A DNA stretch of 10,154 nucleotides from Frankiales bacterium (GTDB lineage Bacteria; Actinomycetota; Actinomycetes; Mycobacteriales; SCTD01): assembly GCA_025965495.1 (NCBI GenBank), contig JAOPWW010000050.1:1-10154 (forward strand). Reading direction: 5' to 3'. The position numbers and the translations under genes were made by a program. Below, in pieces: positions 1 to 5,816 of this stretch (the first letter of the stretch is position 1; every line of letters begins with the position of its first letter). The notes below the pieces were generated by a model. It did no database searches, was not told the origin of the DNA, and saw only the letters and a program-made list of their open reading frames with translations.

Positions 1-566
1 CGCTCGCCGACCAGCCCGACGACGACGACGTCGGCCTTGGTGCCGCGCGCCATCATGCCCATGAGGGTCGACTTGCCGACGCCGGAGCCGGCGAAGATGC
101 CGATGCGCTGGCCGCGGCCGCAGGGGGTCATCGTGTCGAGGCAGCGCACGCCGAGGGGGAGCGGCTCGCTGATGCGCTGGCGCTTGAGCGGGTGGGGGGC
201 GAGGGCGTCCAGCGACACGAGCTCGCCGGTGAGGGCGGGGCCGTCGTCGAGCGGGCGCCCGAGGGCGTCGACGACGCGGCCGACCAGGTCAGGACCGACC
301 CTGAGCTTGAGGCCGGAGCCGGTGCGCTCGACGGGGGAGCCGGGGGACACGCCCTCGAGGTCGCCGTAGGGGGCGAGCAGCAGGGCGTCCTCGCGGACGG
401 CGACGACCTGGGCGGGCACGGTGCGGTCGCCGACGCGCATGCTGACGAGGTCGCCGAGGGCGCCGCGCAGCCCGCGGCACTCGGCCTCGAGGCCGACGAC
501 GCGGCTGACGCTCCCGGAGGCGCGCCAGGGCGTGAGCGGCGCCAGCCGCTCCGCGACCGAGGTCAC
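1..566 (-). CDS. fliI: Flagellar export ATPase FliI, N-terminal part (runs off the left edge)
   Basis: FliI is the cytoplasmic ATPase of the flagellar type III export apparatus. It is related to the F1 beta subunit and works with FliH to deliver rod, hook and filament subunits to the export gate. The visible 188 residues begin MTSVAERLAPLTPW and contain the beta-barrel N-terminal domain (about 15-90), the GRVVDALGRPLDDGP segment, an RISEPLPLGVRCLDTM stretch before the nucleotide site, and a complete Walker A loop GSGVGKST at about residues 160-167. The sequence leaves the window at VVVVGLVGER, just where the family continues with its conserved GERGRE segment, so Walker B and the C-terminal domain are not visible. 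The GTG at 564-566 is the only in-frame start I found close to fliH, with a GGGGTGG ribosome-binding candidate about six bases upstream. It lies 52 bases after the fliH stop, whereas the preceding genes overlap. Confidence 0.95.
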   Translation of the reverse strand, partial: MTSVAERLAPLTPWRASGSVSRVVGLEAECRGLRGALGDLVSMRVGDRTVPAQVVAVREDALLLAPYGDLEGVSPGSPVERTGSGLKLRVGPDLVGRVVDALGRPLDDGPALTGELVSLDALAPHPLKRQRISEPLPLGVRCLDTMTPCGRGQRIGIFAGSGVGKSTLMGMMARGTKADVVVVGLVGE

Positions 567-618
567 GCGACCACCCCGAGGGCCCGCTGCGGCAGCTCGC
601 GACGCGTCCGCTCTCCGC

Positions 619-1191
619 TCACGGGACGTCCACGTCGAGGGCCTCGCAGGCGATCCGCAGCGCGGCGGCGATGCTGACGTCGATGCTGCCGGCATCGGTC
701 TCCACCGACGCGTCGCCGGGGGCCAGGGACGGGTCGACCACCACGGTGGTGCTGCGCTGCTGCTCGGCCCAGCCACGGACCGTGTCGGCGTCGGCCGCGC
801 TCACGAGGACCCTGGTGTGCGGCGAGGGCAGCAGCGCGTCGGCGCTCTCCTGCAGCCGCAGCAGCAGGCTGCGCGTGCTGTCGGACAGCTCGTGGCGCAG
901 GACCCACCGGGCGACGTCGACGGCGGCGGACAGGACGGTGCGCCCGGTCGCGGCGACCTCCTCGGCGTGGACGCGCGACACCTGGGCGAGCAGGGCCTCG
1001 AGGGCTGCTGCCCCGCGGGGCGCTGCCTCGCTGCCCTGCGCGACCGCGCGGCGCAGCCCGTCGTCGAACCCCGCCGCGTACGCGGCCGCGAGGGCCTGCT
1101 GGCGCTCGGCCTCGGCGGCCAGATCGGCGGTGCGGTCGGCGACCCGGGCGTCCCGGACGACGGTGACGTCGCCGGCCTTGACCACCCTCAC
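619..1191 (-). CDS. fliH: Flagellar export ATPase regulator FliH
   Basis: FliH is the peripheral-stalk-like partner of FliI. It holds the ATPase inactive in the cytoplasm and docks it at the C-ring and export gate. The protein is 190 residues, shorter than the enterobacterial form (about 235). It has an Ala/Glu/Arg/Gln-rich, probably helical N-terminal half (about 20-100) and a C-terminal domain with VLVSAADADTV (about 128-138) and the characteristic DPSLAPGD turn (153-160) followed by VETDAGSIDVSI, which is the most diagnostic part of the FliH/YscL family. I chose the GTG at 1189-1191 because it overlaps the fliG stop in a GTGA junction typical of this operon. A second in-frame GTG two codons later is possible. 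A longer open frame continues upstream inside fliG, but that is a shadow of fliG. Position between fliG and fliI supports the assignment. Confidence 0.9.
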   Translation of the reverse strand: MRVVKAGDVTVVRDARVADRTADLAAEAERQQALAAAYAAGFDDGLRRAVAQGSEAAPRGAAALEALLAQVSRVHAEEVAATGRTVLSAAVDVARWVLRHELSDSTRSLLLRLQESADALLPSPHTRVLVSAADADTVRGWAEQQRSTTVVVDPSLAPGDASVETDAGSIDVSIAAALRIACEALDVDVP

Positions 1192-2186
1192 GCGTCGTCC
1201 TCGTCGTCGCCGCGGGACAGGACCAGCTGGCCCTCCTCCTCGAGGCGCCGGGCCGTGGCGACGACGGCGTTGCGCGCGTCGTTGACCTCGCTGGCCTTGA
1301 GGCCGCGCAGGAGGTCCATCTCGTCGACCAGCGTCTCGCGGGCGCGCTCGGACATGTTCACGAGGACGTTGTTCTTGGTCCCCTCGTCGGCGGTGGACAG
1401 CGCGACGGCGAGCTCCTTGCCGTCGACGCTGCGCAGCAGCACCTGCATCGACTTGGCGTCCAGGCCGCAGGCGTCCTCGAAGGTGAACAGCGCGTTGCTG
1501 GTCGCCTCGGCGAGCGCCGGGTCGGACTCGGCGAGCACCTGCAGCAGCTCCCGGCTGGCGTCCCGGCCGGCCTTGGCCAGCACGCCGGCGAGCAGCGCCG
1601 GGCCCTCGACCTTGCGGACCTGGCTGCGCAGGACGTCCTGCACGCGGGCCCGGAGGCCGGCCTCGACGTGGGCGACGGTGTCGGGGTGCACGCTGCCGAG
1701 CCCGGCGATCCGGCCGGCGACGCGCGCGCGGTCGCCCTCGGGCAGGCGGACCAGCAGCTTGGCGGCGGTCTTGGGGGTCAGGTGCGCGAGCGCCAGGGCG
1801 ACGGCCCCTGCCGGCTCGCTCGCCAGGGCCTTGGCGGCGGCGTCGGGGTCGGCGCCCTCGAGCCAGCCGAACGGCGGCGGGACGTCCAGCTCGGCGCAGG
1901 CGAGCTCGCCGCGCTCGGGGCCGAGGGCCCGCACGAGCAGGTCCTTGGCGAAGCGCTTGCCGGGGGCGGGCAGGACGGTCGGGTTGCCGAGGCCGCGGGC
2001 CAGCTCGGCCATCGTGCTGCGGACCTCGTCGGGGGTGACGGGGCCCAGGTTCATGACCTCGGTCGCGAGGGCCTTGACCTCGGACTCCTCCAGCCCGCGC
2101 AGCACGGCGGCGGCGCGGTCCGGGCCGAGGGCGACCAGGGCGACGGCGGCCTTGCGGCGGTTGCCCATGAGCACGGGGGTGGTCAT
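1188..2186 (-). CDS. fliG: Flagellar motor switch protein FliG
   Basis: FliG forms the upper part of the C-ring. It binds the FliF tail through its N-terminal domain, FliM through its middle domain, and the stator MotA through the C-terminal torque helix. At 332 residues it is almost exactly the E. coli length (331), and the familiar landmarks are in order: N-domain (about 1-100, RKAAVALVALG near the start), middle armadillo domain (about 105-190, with AHLTPKTAAKLLVRLPEGDR), an LFTFEDACGLDAKSMQVLL segment (233-251), and the torque helix NMSERARETLVDEMDLL (277-293) followed by ARRLEEEGQLVL. Two features are odd: the middle-domain EHPQ motif reads EPAG (124-127), and the position matching torque residue K264 is serine, while R281 and D288 are kept and D289 and R297 are Glu and Lys. 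The ATG overlaps the fliF stop (ATGA), implying coupled translation. A second Met at residue 7 is an alternative start. Confidence 0.96.
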   Translation of the reverse strand: MTTPVLMGNRRKAAVALVALGPDRAAAVLRGLEESEVKALATEVMNLGPVTPDEVRSTMAELARGLGNPTVLPAPGKRFAKDLLVRALGPERGELACAELDVPPPFGWLEGADPDAAAKALASEPAGAVALALAHLTPKTAAKLLVRLPEGDRARVAGRIAGLGSVHPDTVAHVEAGLRARVQDVLRSQVRKVEGPALLAGVLAKAGRDASRELLQVLAESDPALAEATSNALFTFEDACGLDAKSMQVLLRSVDGKELAVALSTADEGTKNNVLVNMSERARETLVDEMDLLRGLKASEVNDARNAVVATARRLEEEGQLVLSRGDDEDDA

Positions 2187-3736
2187 CGGTCACTGCCCGA
2201 GGTGGCGAGCCAGCCGCGGAGCATGCCCGCGACCTCGTCGGGGTCGTCGAGCCTGCTGAGCAGGTCGTCCTCCTCCGAGCGCGGTGCGGGGACCGAGCCG
2301 GCGGGCAGGGCGCCCTGGGCGGCGGCCGGCAGCGCTTTCGCCGCGCCGCTGCGGTCGAGCGCGGCGGTGACCTCGGCGGGGGACAGCTCGGTGGCGACGC
2401 CGCGGCGCACGGTGCGCAGCAGGCCCAGGCTGACCAGCAGCAGGAGCACCCCGCCGAGGACCTGCGGAGCGAGCTCGGTGAGCTTGCTGCTGCCGGAGGC
2501 GGTCGTCGTCCCGGCCTTGGCCGACTCGGCGGTGCCGAGGAACGACGGCGTCGTGACGGAGATCGTGTCGCCGCGCTTCAGGTCGAGGCCGACCGCGTTG
2601 GCGACCATCGCCTGCAGCTCGGCGGCACCGGGCGCGTTCTTGGCGTTGCGGTCGACGGCGACGGCGACGGTGAGGCGCTTGACGCCCCCGGGGGCGACGG
2701 CCGCGTGCTCGACGGTGCGGGACACGCCCATCTGCTGGTCCTTGGAGGTCTTGCTGTAGCCGGTCGACGGCGAGGCGGAGGCCGACGGCACGACGGCGGG
2801 CGTGCCGCTGAGCACGCCGGTCGGTCCGGTCGCGCCGCTGGGCGTGCCGTACTTCTCCTCGCTCGCCGACGAGCTGAGGACCGCCTGCTTGGTCGGGTCG
2901 TAGACCTCGCTGTCGATCGTGCGGTTCGCCGTGTCGATCTCGGCGTTCACCCGGACGACGGCGTGGCCGGGGCCGAGCAGCGCGTCGAACATCGTGGTGG
3001 CGCGGGCCTCGAGGGTGCCCTCCATGGTGGTGCGCGCCCGGGCGGCCTTGTCGGTGCCGGTGCTGCTGCCCTCGCTGGTGAGCAGGTGCCCGCTGCTGTC
3101 GGTGACGCTGACGTCGGCCGCCTGCAGGTCCGGCACGGAGCTCGCGACCAGGTGGGTCATGGCGTCGATGGCGTCGTCGCCGAGCGAGCCGTCGGTGGAG
3201 ACGAGGACCGAGGCGCGGGCCGGCTTCTGGTCGTCGGTGAACAGCCGCTTCTCCGGCAGCGCGAGGTGCACCTCGGCGCTGCGGACGCCGTCGATGGCGC
3301 CGACGGCGCTGGACAGCGTCGACTCCATCGCGCGCTGGTAGGCGACCTGCTGCTGGAACGACGAGCTGGTCAGGCCCTGCTTGTCGAAGGCGGCCCATCC
3401 GCTGTCGGTCTTGCCGGCGGGCAGCCCGGCGGAGGCGACCGCGAGGCGCTCGGCGTCCAGGGAGGAGGTCGGGACCATGACCGTCGCGCCGCCGGAGGCG
3501 AGCTTGTAGGCGATGCCGTCGGCGTCGAGCTTGGCGACGACCGCCGAGGCGTCCTGCGGGTCCATCCCGGCCAGCAGCACGCCGTACGTCGGGGCGGTGA
3601 CCCACTTGAGGAAGGTGACCCCGCCGACGGCGGCGACGACCGTCAGCAGGCCGATGATGACGAGCTGGCTGGGGGAGAAGCCCTTGAAGAAGGCCGAGGC
3701 CTTCGCCTTCACGGCGTCCACGTCGAGCGCTGCCAT
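2183..3736 (-). CDS. fliF: Flagellar MS-ring protein FliF
   Basis: FliF assembles the membrane-embedded MS ring, the base on which the rod, export gate and C-ring are built. The 517-residue protein shows a first membrane segment at about 25-45 (LVIIGLLTVVAAVGGVTFL), a YscJ/FliF-type extracytoplasmic ring-building region (about 48-215, including AYQRAMESTLSSAVGAIDG and EVHLALPEKRLF), a second ring region to about 400 interrupted by a Ser/Gly/Pro-rich low-complexity loop (about 288-330), and a second membrane segment at about 424-442 (PQVLGGVLLLLVSLGLL). The acidic tail (about 487-517), with DDPDEVAGMLRGWL, resembles the FliG-binding tail of known FliF proteins. The ATG shares one base with the fliE stop (TGATG), and the stop overlaps fliG by four bases, so this is an operon-internal gene. 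Size and domain order are normal for the family. Confidence 0.97.
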   Translation of the reverse strand: MAALDVDAVKAKASAFFKGFSPSQLVIIGLLTVVAAVGGVTFLKWVTAPTYGVLLAGMDPQDASAVVAKLDADGIAYKLASGGATVMVPTSSLDAERLAVASAGLPAGKTDSGWAAFDKQGLTSSSFQQQVAYQRAMESTLSSAVGAIDGVRSAEVHLALPEKRLFTDDQKPARASVLVSTDGSLGDDAIDAMTHLVASSVPDLQAADVSVTDSSGHLLTSEGSSTGTDKAARARTTMEGTLEARATTMFDALLGPGHAVVRVNAEIDTANRTIDSEVYDPTKQAVLSSSASEEKYGTPSGATGPTGVLSGTPAVVPSASASPSTGYSKTSKDQQMGVSRTVEHAAVAPGGVKRLTVAVAVDRNAKNAPGAAELQAMVANAVGLDLKRGDTISVTTPSFLGTAESAKAGTTTASGSSKLTELAPQVLGGVLLLLVSLGLLRTVRRGVATELSPAEVTAALDRSGAAKALPAAAQGALPAGSVPAPRSEEDDLLSRLDDPDEVAGMLRGWLATSGSDR

Positions 3737-4047
3737 CAGACCTGCATCCTCATGATCTCCTGGTAGGCCTCGACCGCGCGGTTGCGCAGCGAGACGGTGA
3801 GCTCGACACCGAGCTGGGCCTTGGCGGCCGCGGTGGTGAACTGGTGGATGTCCTGCAGGCCGCCGGTGGCGACCCCCTGGGCGGCGGCGTCGGCCTGGTT
3901 GGTCAGGCTGCTGACCGACTCGAGGCTCTTGGCGAAGCCGCTGGCGCCCGCCTTGCCCGCGCCGCCGGCGCCACCCGCACCACCGGCGGAGATCGTCGGC
4001 GGGACGAAGGGGGTGGCGGCAGCCGCCCCGACACCCAGGACGCTCAC
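3736..4047 (-). CDS. fliE: Flagellar hook-basal body adaptor FliE
   Basis: FliE links the MS ring and export gate to the proximal rod and is among the first exported rod proteins. The product is 103 residues, matching the usual length of about 104. The C-terminal half is diagnostic: VELTVSLRNRAVEAYQEIM near the end, followed by RMQV, is almost the family consensus. The N-terminal third is poorly conserved and carries a Gly/Ala run (about 22-37, GGAGGAGGAG) that probably acts as a flexible linker. Translation starts at a GTG overlapping the flgC stop (GTGA), and the gene ends sharing one base with the fliF start. The start is supported by this junction and by the expected length. No independent ribosome-binding site is obvious, so translation is probably coupled to flgC. 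Confidence 0.95.
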   Translation of the reverse strand: MSVLGVGAAAATPFVPPTISAGGAGGAGGAGKAGASGFAKSLESVSSLTNQADAAAQGVATGGLQDIHQFTTAAAKAQLGVELTVSLRNRAVEAYQEIMRMQV

Positions 4048-4439
4048 TTGTTGCCGATGGCGAGGGCGGCCTTGTAGCTGTCCCGCGCCTGCTGCATGAC
4101 CGACAGGTTCGCCTGGTAGAGGCGGCTGGCCATCATGATGTTGGTCATCTCCTCGGTGAGGTCCACCTGCGGTCGGGTCACGTAGCCGGCCTTGTCGGCC
4201 AGCGGGTTCTCGGGGTCGTAGACGACCTCCGGCGGGCCGCCCTTCTCCGCGATGCGCTCGACGTCCACGCCCTCCGTGCCGGTGCGGGCGCGGGCGACGA
4301 CGAGGCGCGCCCGGAAGGGTTGCTCGCCGGCCGGTCGGACCGTGTTGAGGTTCGCCACGTTGTCGGAGGAGGCGTCGAGCCAGGTCTTGCCGAGGGAGAC
4401 CCCGGTGCTGGCGGCGTCGAGGGCGCCGAACATGCCCAT
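4044..4439 (-). CDS. flgC: Flagellar basal-body proximal rod protein FlgC
   Basis: FlgC is a proximal rod subunit secreted by the flagellar export system. The 131-residue product has the rod/hook family N-terminal helix with the SSDNVANLNT motif (24-33), the family counterpart of the NxANxxT rod signature, then a middle segment PFRARLVVARAR, a VVYDPENPLADKAGYV stretch (72-87) typical of FlgC, and the C-terminal helix PQVDLTEEMTNIMMASRLYQ that packs against the N-terminal helix in the rod. The length is close to E. coli FlgC (134). The ATG shares one base with the flgB stop (TGATG). A second Met two codons later is possible but would remove the overlap. The order flgB-flgC-fliE is the standard rod module. 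Confidence 0.96.
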   Translation of the reverse strand: MGMFGALDAASTGVSLGKTWLDASSDNVANLNTVRPAGEQPFRARLVVARARTGTEGVDVERIAEKGGPPEVVYDPENPLADKAGYVTRPQVDLTEEMTNIMMASRLYQANLSVMQQARDSYKAALAIGNK

Positions 4440-4786
4440 CAGCGCACCGCCGCGCGCAGGATGCCCAGCCGGTAGCTGGTCGCCTGGACGAGGGCCTCGT
4501 ACTGCAGGCCGTTGCGCATGAGGCCGGTCGCCTCGGTCTCGAGCTCGACGTTGTTGCCGCTCTCGTTGGAGGCCGCGCCGGTCCCCGTGACGGTGGGGGT
4601 CACGTCGGCGGGGGAGGTGCCGGTGCGGAGGGCGTCGGACAGCGCCCCCTCGAACTCGACCTTCTGGGCCTGGTAGCCCGGCGTCATCGCGTTGGCGACG
4701 TTCTGCGACATCACCCGCTGGCGCAGCGCGACGCCGTCCATCGCCCGCTCGAGCGCGCTCTGCACGCCGTCGGTGAACAGGTCCAT
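4439..4786 (-). CDS. flgB: Flagellar basal-body rod protein FlgB
   Basis: FlgB is a proximal rod subunit sitting next to FliE at the MS ring. The product is 115 residues, shorter than the enterobacterial protein (about 138). It begins MDLFTDGVQSALERAMDG and contains RQRVMSQNVANAMTPGYQAQ (22-41), in which NVANAMTPGY is the rod/hook family signature. It continues with KVEFEGALSDAL and a C-terminal helix NNVELETEATGLMRNGLQYE that matches the FlgB ending. The open frame continues far upstream, but I place the start at the ATG at 4784-4786. This gives the expected N-terminus, and GGAGG lies eight bases upstream. It is the first gene of the overlapping rod, ring and export group. Its upstream gap of 221 bases is the longest in the window, so an own promoter is possible, though none was recognised. 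Confidence 0.95.
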   Translation of the reverse strand: MDLFTDGVQSALERAMDGVALRQRVMSQNVANAMTPGYQAQKVEFEGALSDALRTGTSPADVTPTVTGTGAASNESGNNVELETEATGLMRNGLQYEALVQATSYRLGILRAAVR

Positions 4787-4788
4787 CG

Positions 4789-4799
4789 GGAGGTCCTCC
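4789..4799 (-). promoter_or_regulatory. flgB ribosome-binding site within a perfect 11-base palindrome
   Basis: In the transcribed sense the sequence reads GGAGGACCTCC. GGAGG is a strong Shine-Dalgarno core eight bases before the flgB ATG, and its immediate downstream bases CCTCC are its exact complement. The spacing supports the chosen flgB start. The palindrome could let the site pair with itself in a small three-base-pair hairpin or in trans. That effect is only an inference. Confidence 0.75.
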
Positions 4800-4811
4800 A
4801 GAAACGCAGGA

Positions 4812-4868
4812 AGGGAAGCGCCGCCCTGCGCCGTCGGCTCCTGCCGGTGGCGCGGGGTGCTCTTCCCT
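4812..4868 (-). promoter_or_regulatory. Possible structured RNA leader upstream of flgB
   Basis: Between the fliT-like gene and flgB, the transcribed strand can form a nested fold. The outer stem is AGGGAAG with CTTCCCT (4862-4868 with 4812-4818). An internal loop follows, then CCC/GGG (4855-4857 with 4824-4826), one C/A mismatch, GCGCC/GGCGC (4849-4853 with 4828-4832), a symmetric AC/AC internal loop, and CGGC-AGGA-GCCG (4835-4846). That is about 19 pairs in 57 bases, ending 25 bases before the flgB start codon. It does not match the c-di-GMP riboswitch consensus as I know it. GC-rich DNA folds easily, so it may be chance. The rest of the 221-base gap shows no recognisable sigma-28 or housekeeping promoter and no credible small gene. 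Confidence 0.35.
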
Positions 4869-4978
4869 GAGTGGTGCGGTGGTACGTCCGTGTGACTGTT
4901 GCTTCGGGAGCAGAGGTCCCGGCCTGTCGCTTCCGAGCGGGCCATCCTGCGATCTGGTCCGTTCGGGTGGTCCCGCGT

Positions 4979-5001
4979 GACCGGTCTCGGGTCCCCCGGT
5001 C
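4979..5001 (-). terminator. Weak hairpin just after the fliT-like gene
   Basis: Six complementary bases on each side (GACCGG and CCGGTC) flank an 11-base loop, starting seven bases after the fliT-like stop codon. No U-run follows, and the stem is short. It could be a modest terminator separating the chaperone genes from flgB, or a chance palindrome. Confidence 0.3.
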
Positions 5002-5007
5002 GCGCGC

Positions 5008-5277
5008 TCAGTTCCTGGCGTAGGCCTGGCCGCGCTGCAGCTCGCGCAGCCGGCGGGCGCCGGCCTGCTCGAGCTCCTCGAGGGTCTGCAGGGCGACGGC
5101 GGCGCGCAGCGCCAGGTCCTGCGGCAGCGGCCCGTCCGGGACGCACGACGGGGCGGGCAGGTCCTCGAGCCGACCGTCGGTGGCCAGCAGGACGCGGCTG
5201 CGCCGCAGCCACTCCTCGAGCGCGTCCAGGTGGTCCGCCCAGGGCAGCACGGCTGCCTGGTGCAGGACGGGCGTCAT
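5008..5277 (-). CDS. Small FliT-like protein, probable flagellar export chaperone
   Basis: This 89-residue, mostly helical protein starts at an ATG overlapping the fliS stop (ATGA), so it is translated together with FliS. It has PWADHLDALEEWLRRSRVLL (12-31), a Pro-rich middle with DGPLPQDLALRA (48-59), and a C-terminal amphipathic helix LQTLEELEQAGARRLRELQR (63-82). It has no membrane segment or signal peptide. FliT proteins are short helical chaperones of FliD and are commonly encoded right after fliS, and here the order is fliD, fliS, then this gene. Small proteins of this general shape also follow fliS in other actinobacterial clusters. The sequence match to classical FliT is too weak for a firm name, so I leave the symbol blank. 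The role is inferred mainly from position. Confidence 0.7.
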   Translation of the reverse strand: MTPVLHQAAVLPWADHLDALEEWLRRSRVLLATDGRLEDLPAPSCVPDGPLPQDLALRAAVALQTLEELEQAGARRLRELQRGQAYARN

Positions 5278-5681
5278 GCCGCCAGGGTGCAGCAGGAGGT
5301 GCGCCAGGCGGCCTGCAGCGGCTCGATCACGGTGAGGGCCTCCAGCGTGGCGGCGCGGTCGCGCCGGACGTTGGCGGTGACGAGCTGGCCGAAGGCGTAG
5401 GTGTAGAGGGCGTCGAGCTGCGTGGTGAGCGCGCCGGCGGCGGGGTTCAGGGTGGAGCGGAGCTCCAGCACGATGTCCTGCGCCTTGAGCAGCCGCTGGC
5501 CGGCGACCGTGTGCTCACCGGCCTCCTGGAGCCGGGCGGCAGCCTTGAGGGCGCCGACGCAGGCGTCGAACAGCATCGCGGTCAGCTCCGCGGGGCTCGC
5601 GGTCATGACGCGCTCGGTGAGGTAGCGGTCGGCGGCGGCGCGGTTGGCGCTGCTCGCGGTCGGGGCGTGAGGGGAGGTCAT
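5274..5681 (-). CDS. fliS: Flagellin export chaperone FliS
   Basis: FliS binds the disordered C-terminal end of flagellin in the cytoplasm, prevents premature polymerisation and hands it to the export gate. The product is 135 residues, normal for the family. The signature region is clear: RYLTERVMTASPAELTAMLF at 19-38 corresponds to the Y...V.TASP.EL..MLYD consensus, followed by helices with QRLLKAQDIVLELRSTLNP (62-80) and LYTYAFGQLVTANVRRD (92-108), which match the second half of FliS. The ATG at 5679-5681 has an AAGGA ribosome-binding site about nine bases upstream. The gene lies 135 bases after fliD and overlaps the fliT-like gene by four bases. Clients are presumably the two flagellins encoded nearby. 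Confidence 0.94.
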   Translation of the reverse strand: MTSPHAPTASSANRAAADRYLTERVMTASPAELTAMLFDACVGALKAAARLQEAGEHTVAGQRLLKAQDIVLELRSTLNPAAGALTTQLDALYTYAFGQLVTANVRRDRAATLEALTVIEPLQAAWRTSCCTLAA

Positions 5682-5771
5682 GGGTGAGGGTCCTTCCTCG
5701 TCGGGTGGCGGGGACCGTCCGTGGTCTCCTGCTCCATCGGCGGAGCGTGCCGGGGGTTGAGCGGGTCCAGG

Positions 5772-5814
5772 GTCAGCCGGTGGGGTGTCAGCCGGTGGGT
5801 GTCAGGCGGTGGCG
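5772..5814 (-). repeat. Three tandem 14-15-base direct repeats just after fliD
   Basis: On the plus strand three consecutive units begin GTCAGCCGGTGGGGT (5772-5786), GTCAGCCGGTGGGT (5787-5800) and GTCAGGCGGTGGCG (5801-5814). A further GTCAG at 5816-5820 includes the fliD stop codon. The units differ by one inserted base and one to three substitutions. The array sits at the end of fliD, so it could be a small slippage-prone repeat or a binding site. The remainder of the 135-base gap to fliS holds only a five-pair hairpin at 5731-5746 and the fliS ribosome-binding site. Confidence 0.7.
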
Positions 5815-5816
5815 CG

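Noticed and set aside
1192..2193. Upstream extension of the fliH frame to 2193 (524 codons in total)
   Set aside because: The extension lies wholly within fliG in another frame and is Arg/Pro/Gly-rich. The conserved FliH region starts at the GTG overlapping the fliG stop.
4869..4978. Promoter for flgB in the 221-base gap
   Set aside because: I compared the gap with sigma-28 and housekeeping consensus. The closest candidates, CCCGAAGC and a CTCA near 4869, lack a partner element at the right distance.
4787..5212. Upstream extension of the flgB frame to 5212
   Set aside because: It overlaps the fliT-like gene in another frame, is Arg/Pro/Ala-rich and lacks similarity to rod proteins. The conserved FlgB N-terminus and a strong ribosome-binding site support the start at 4786.
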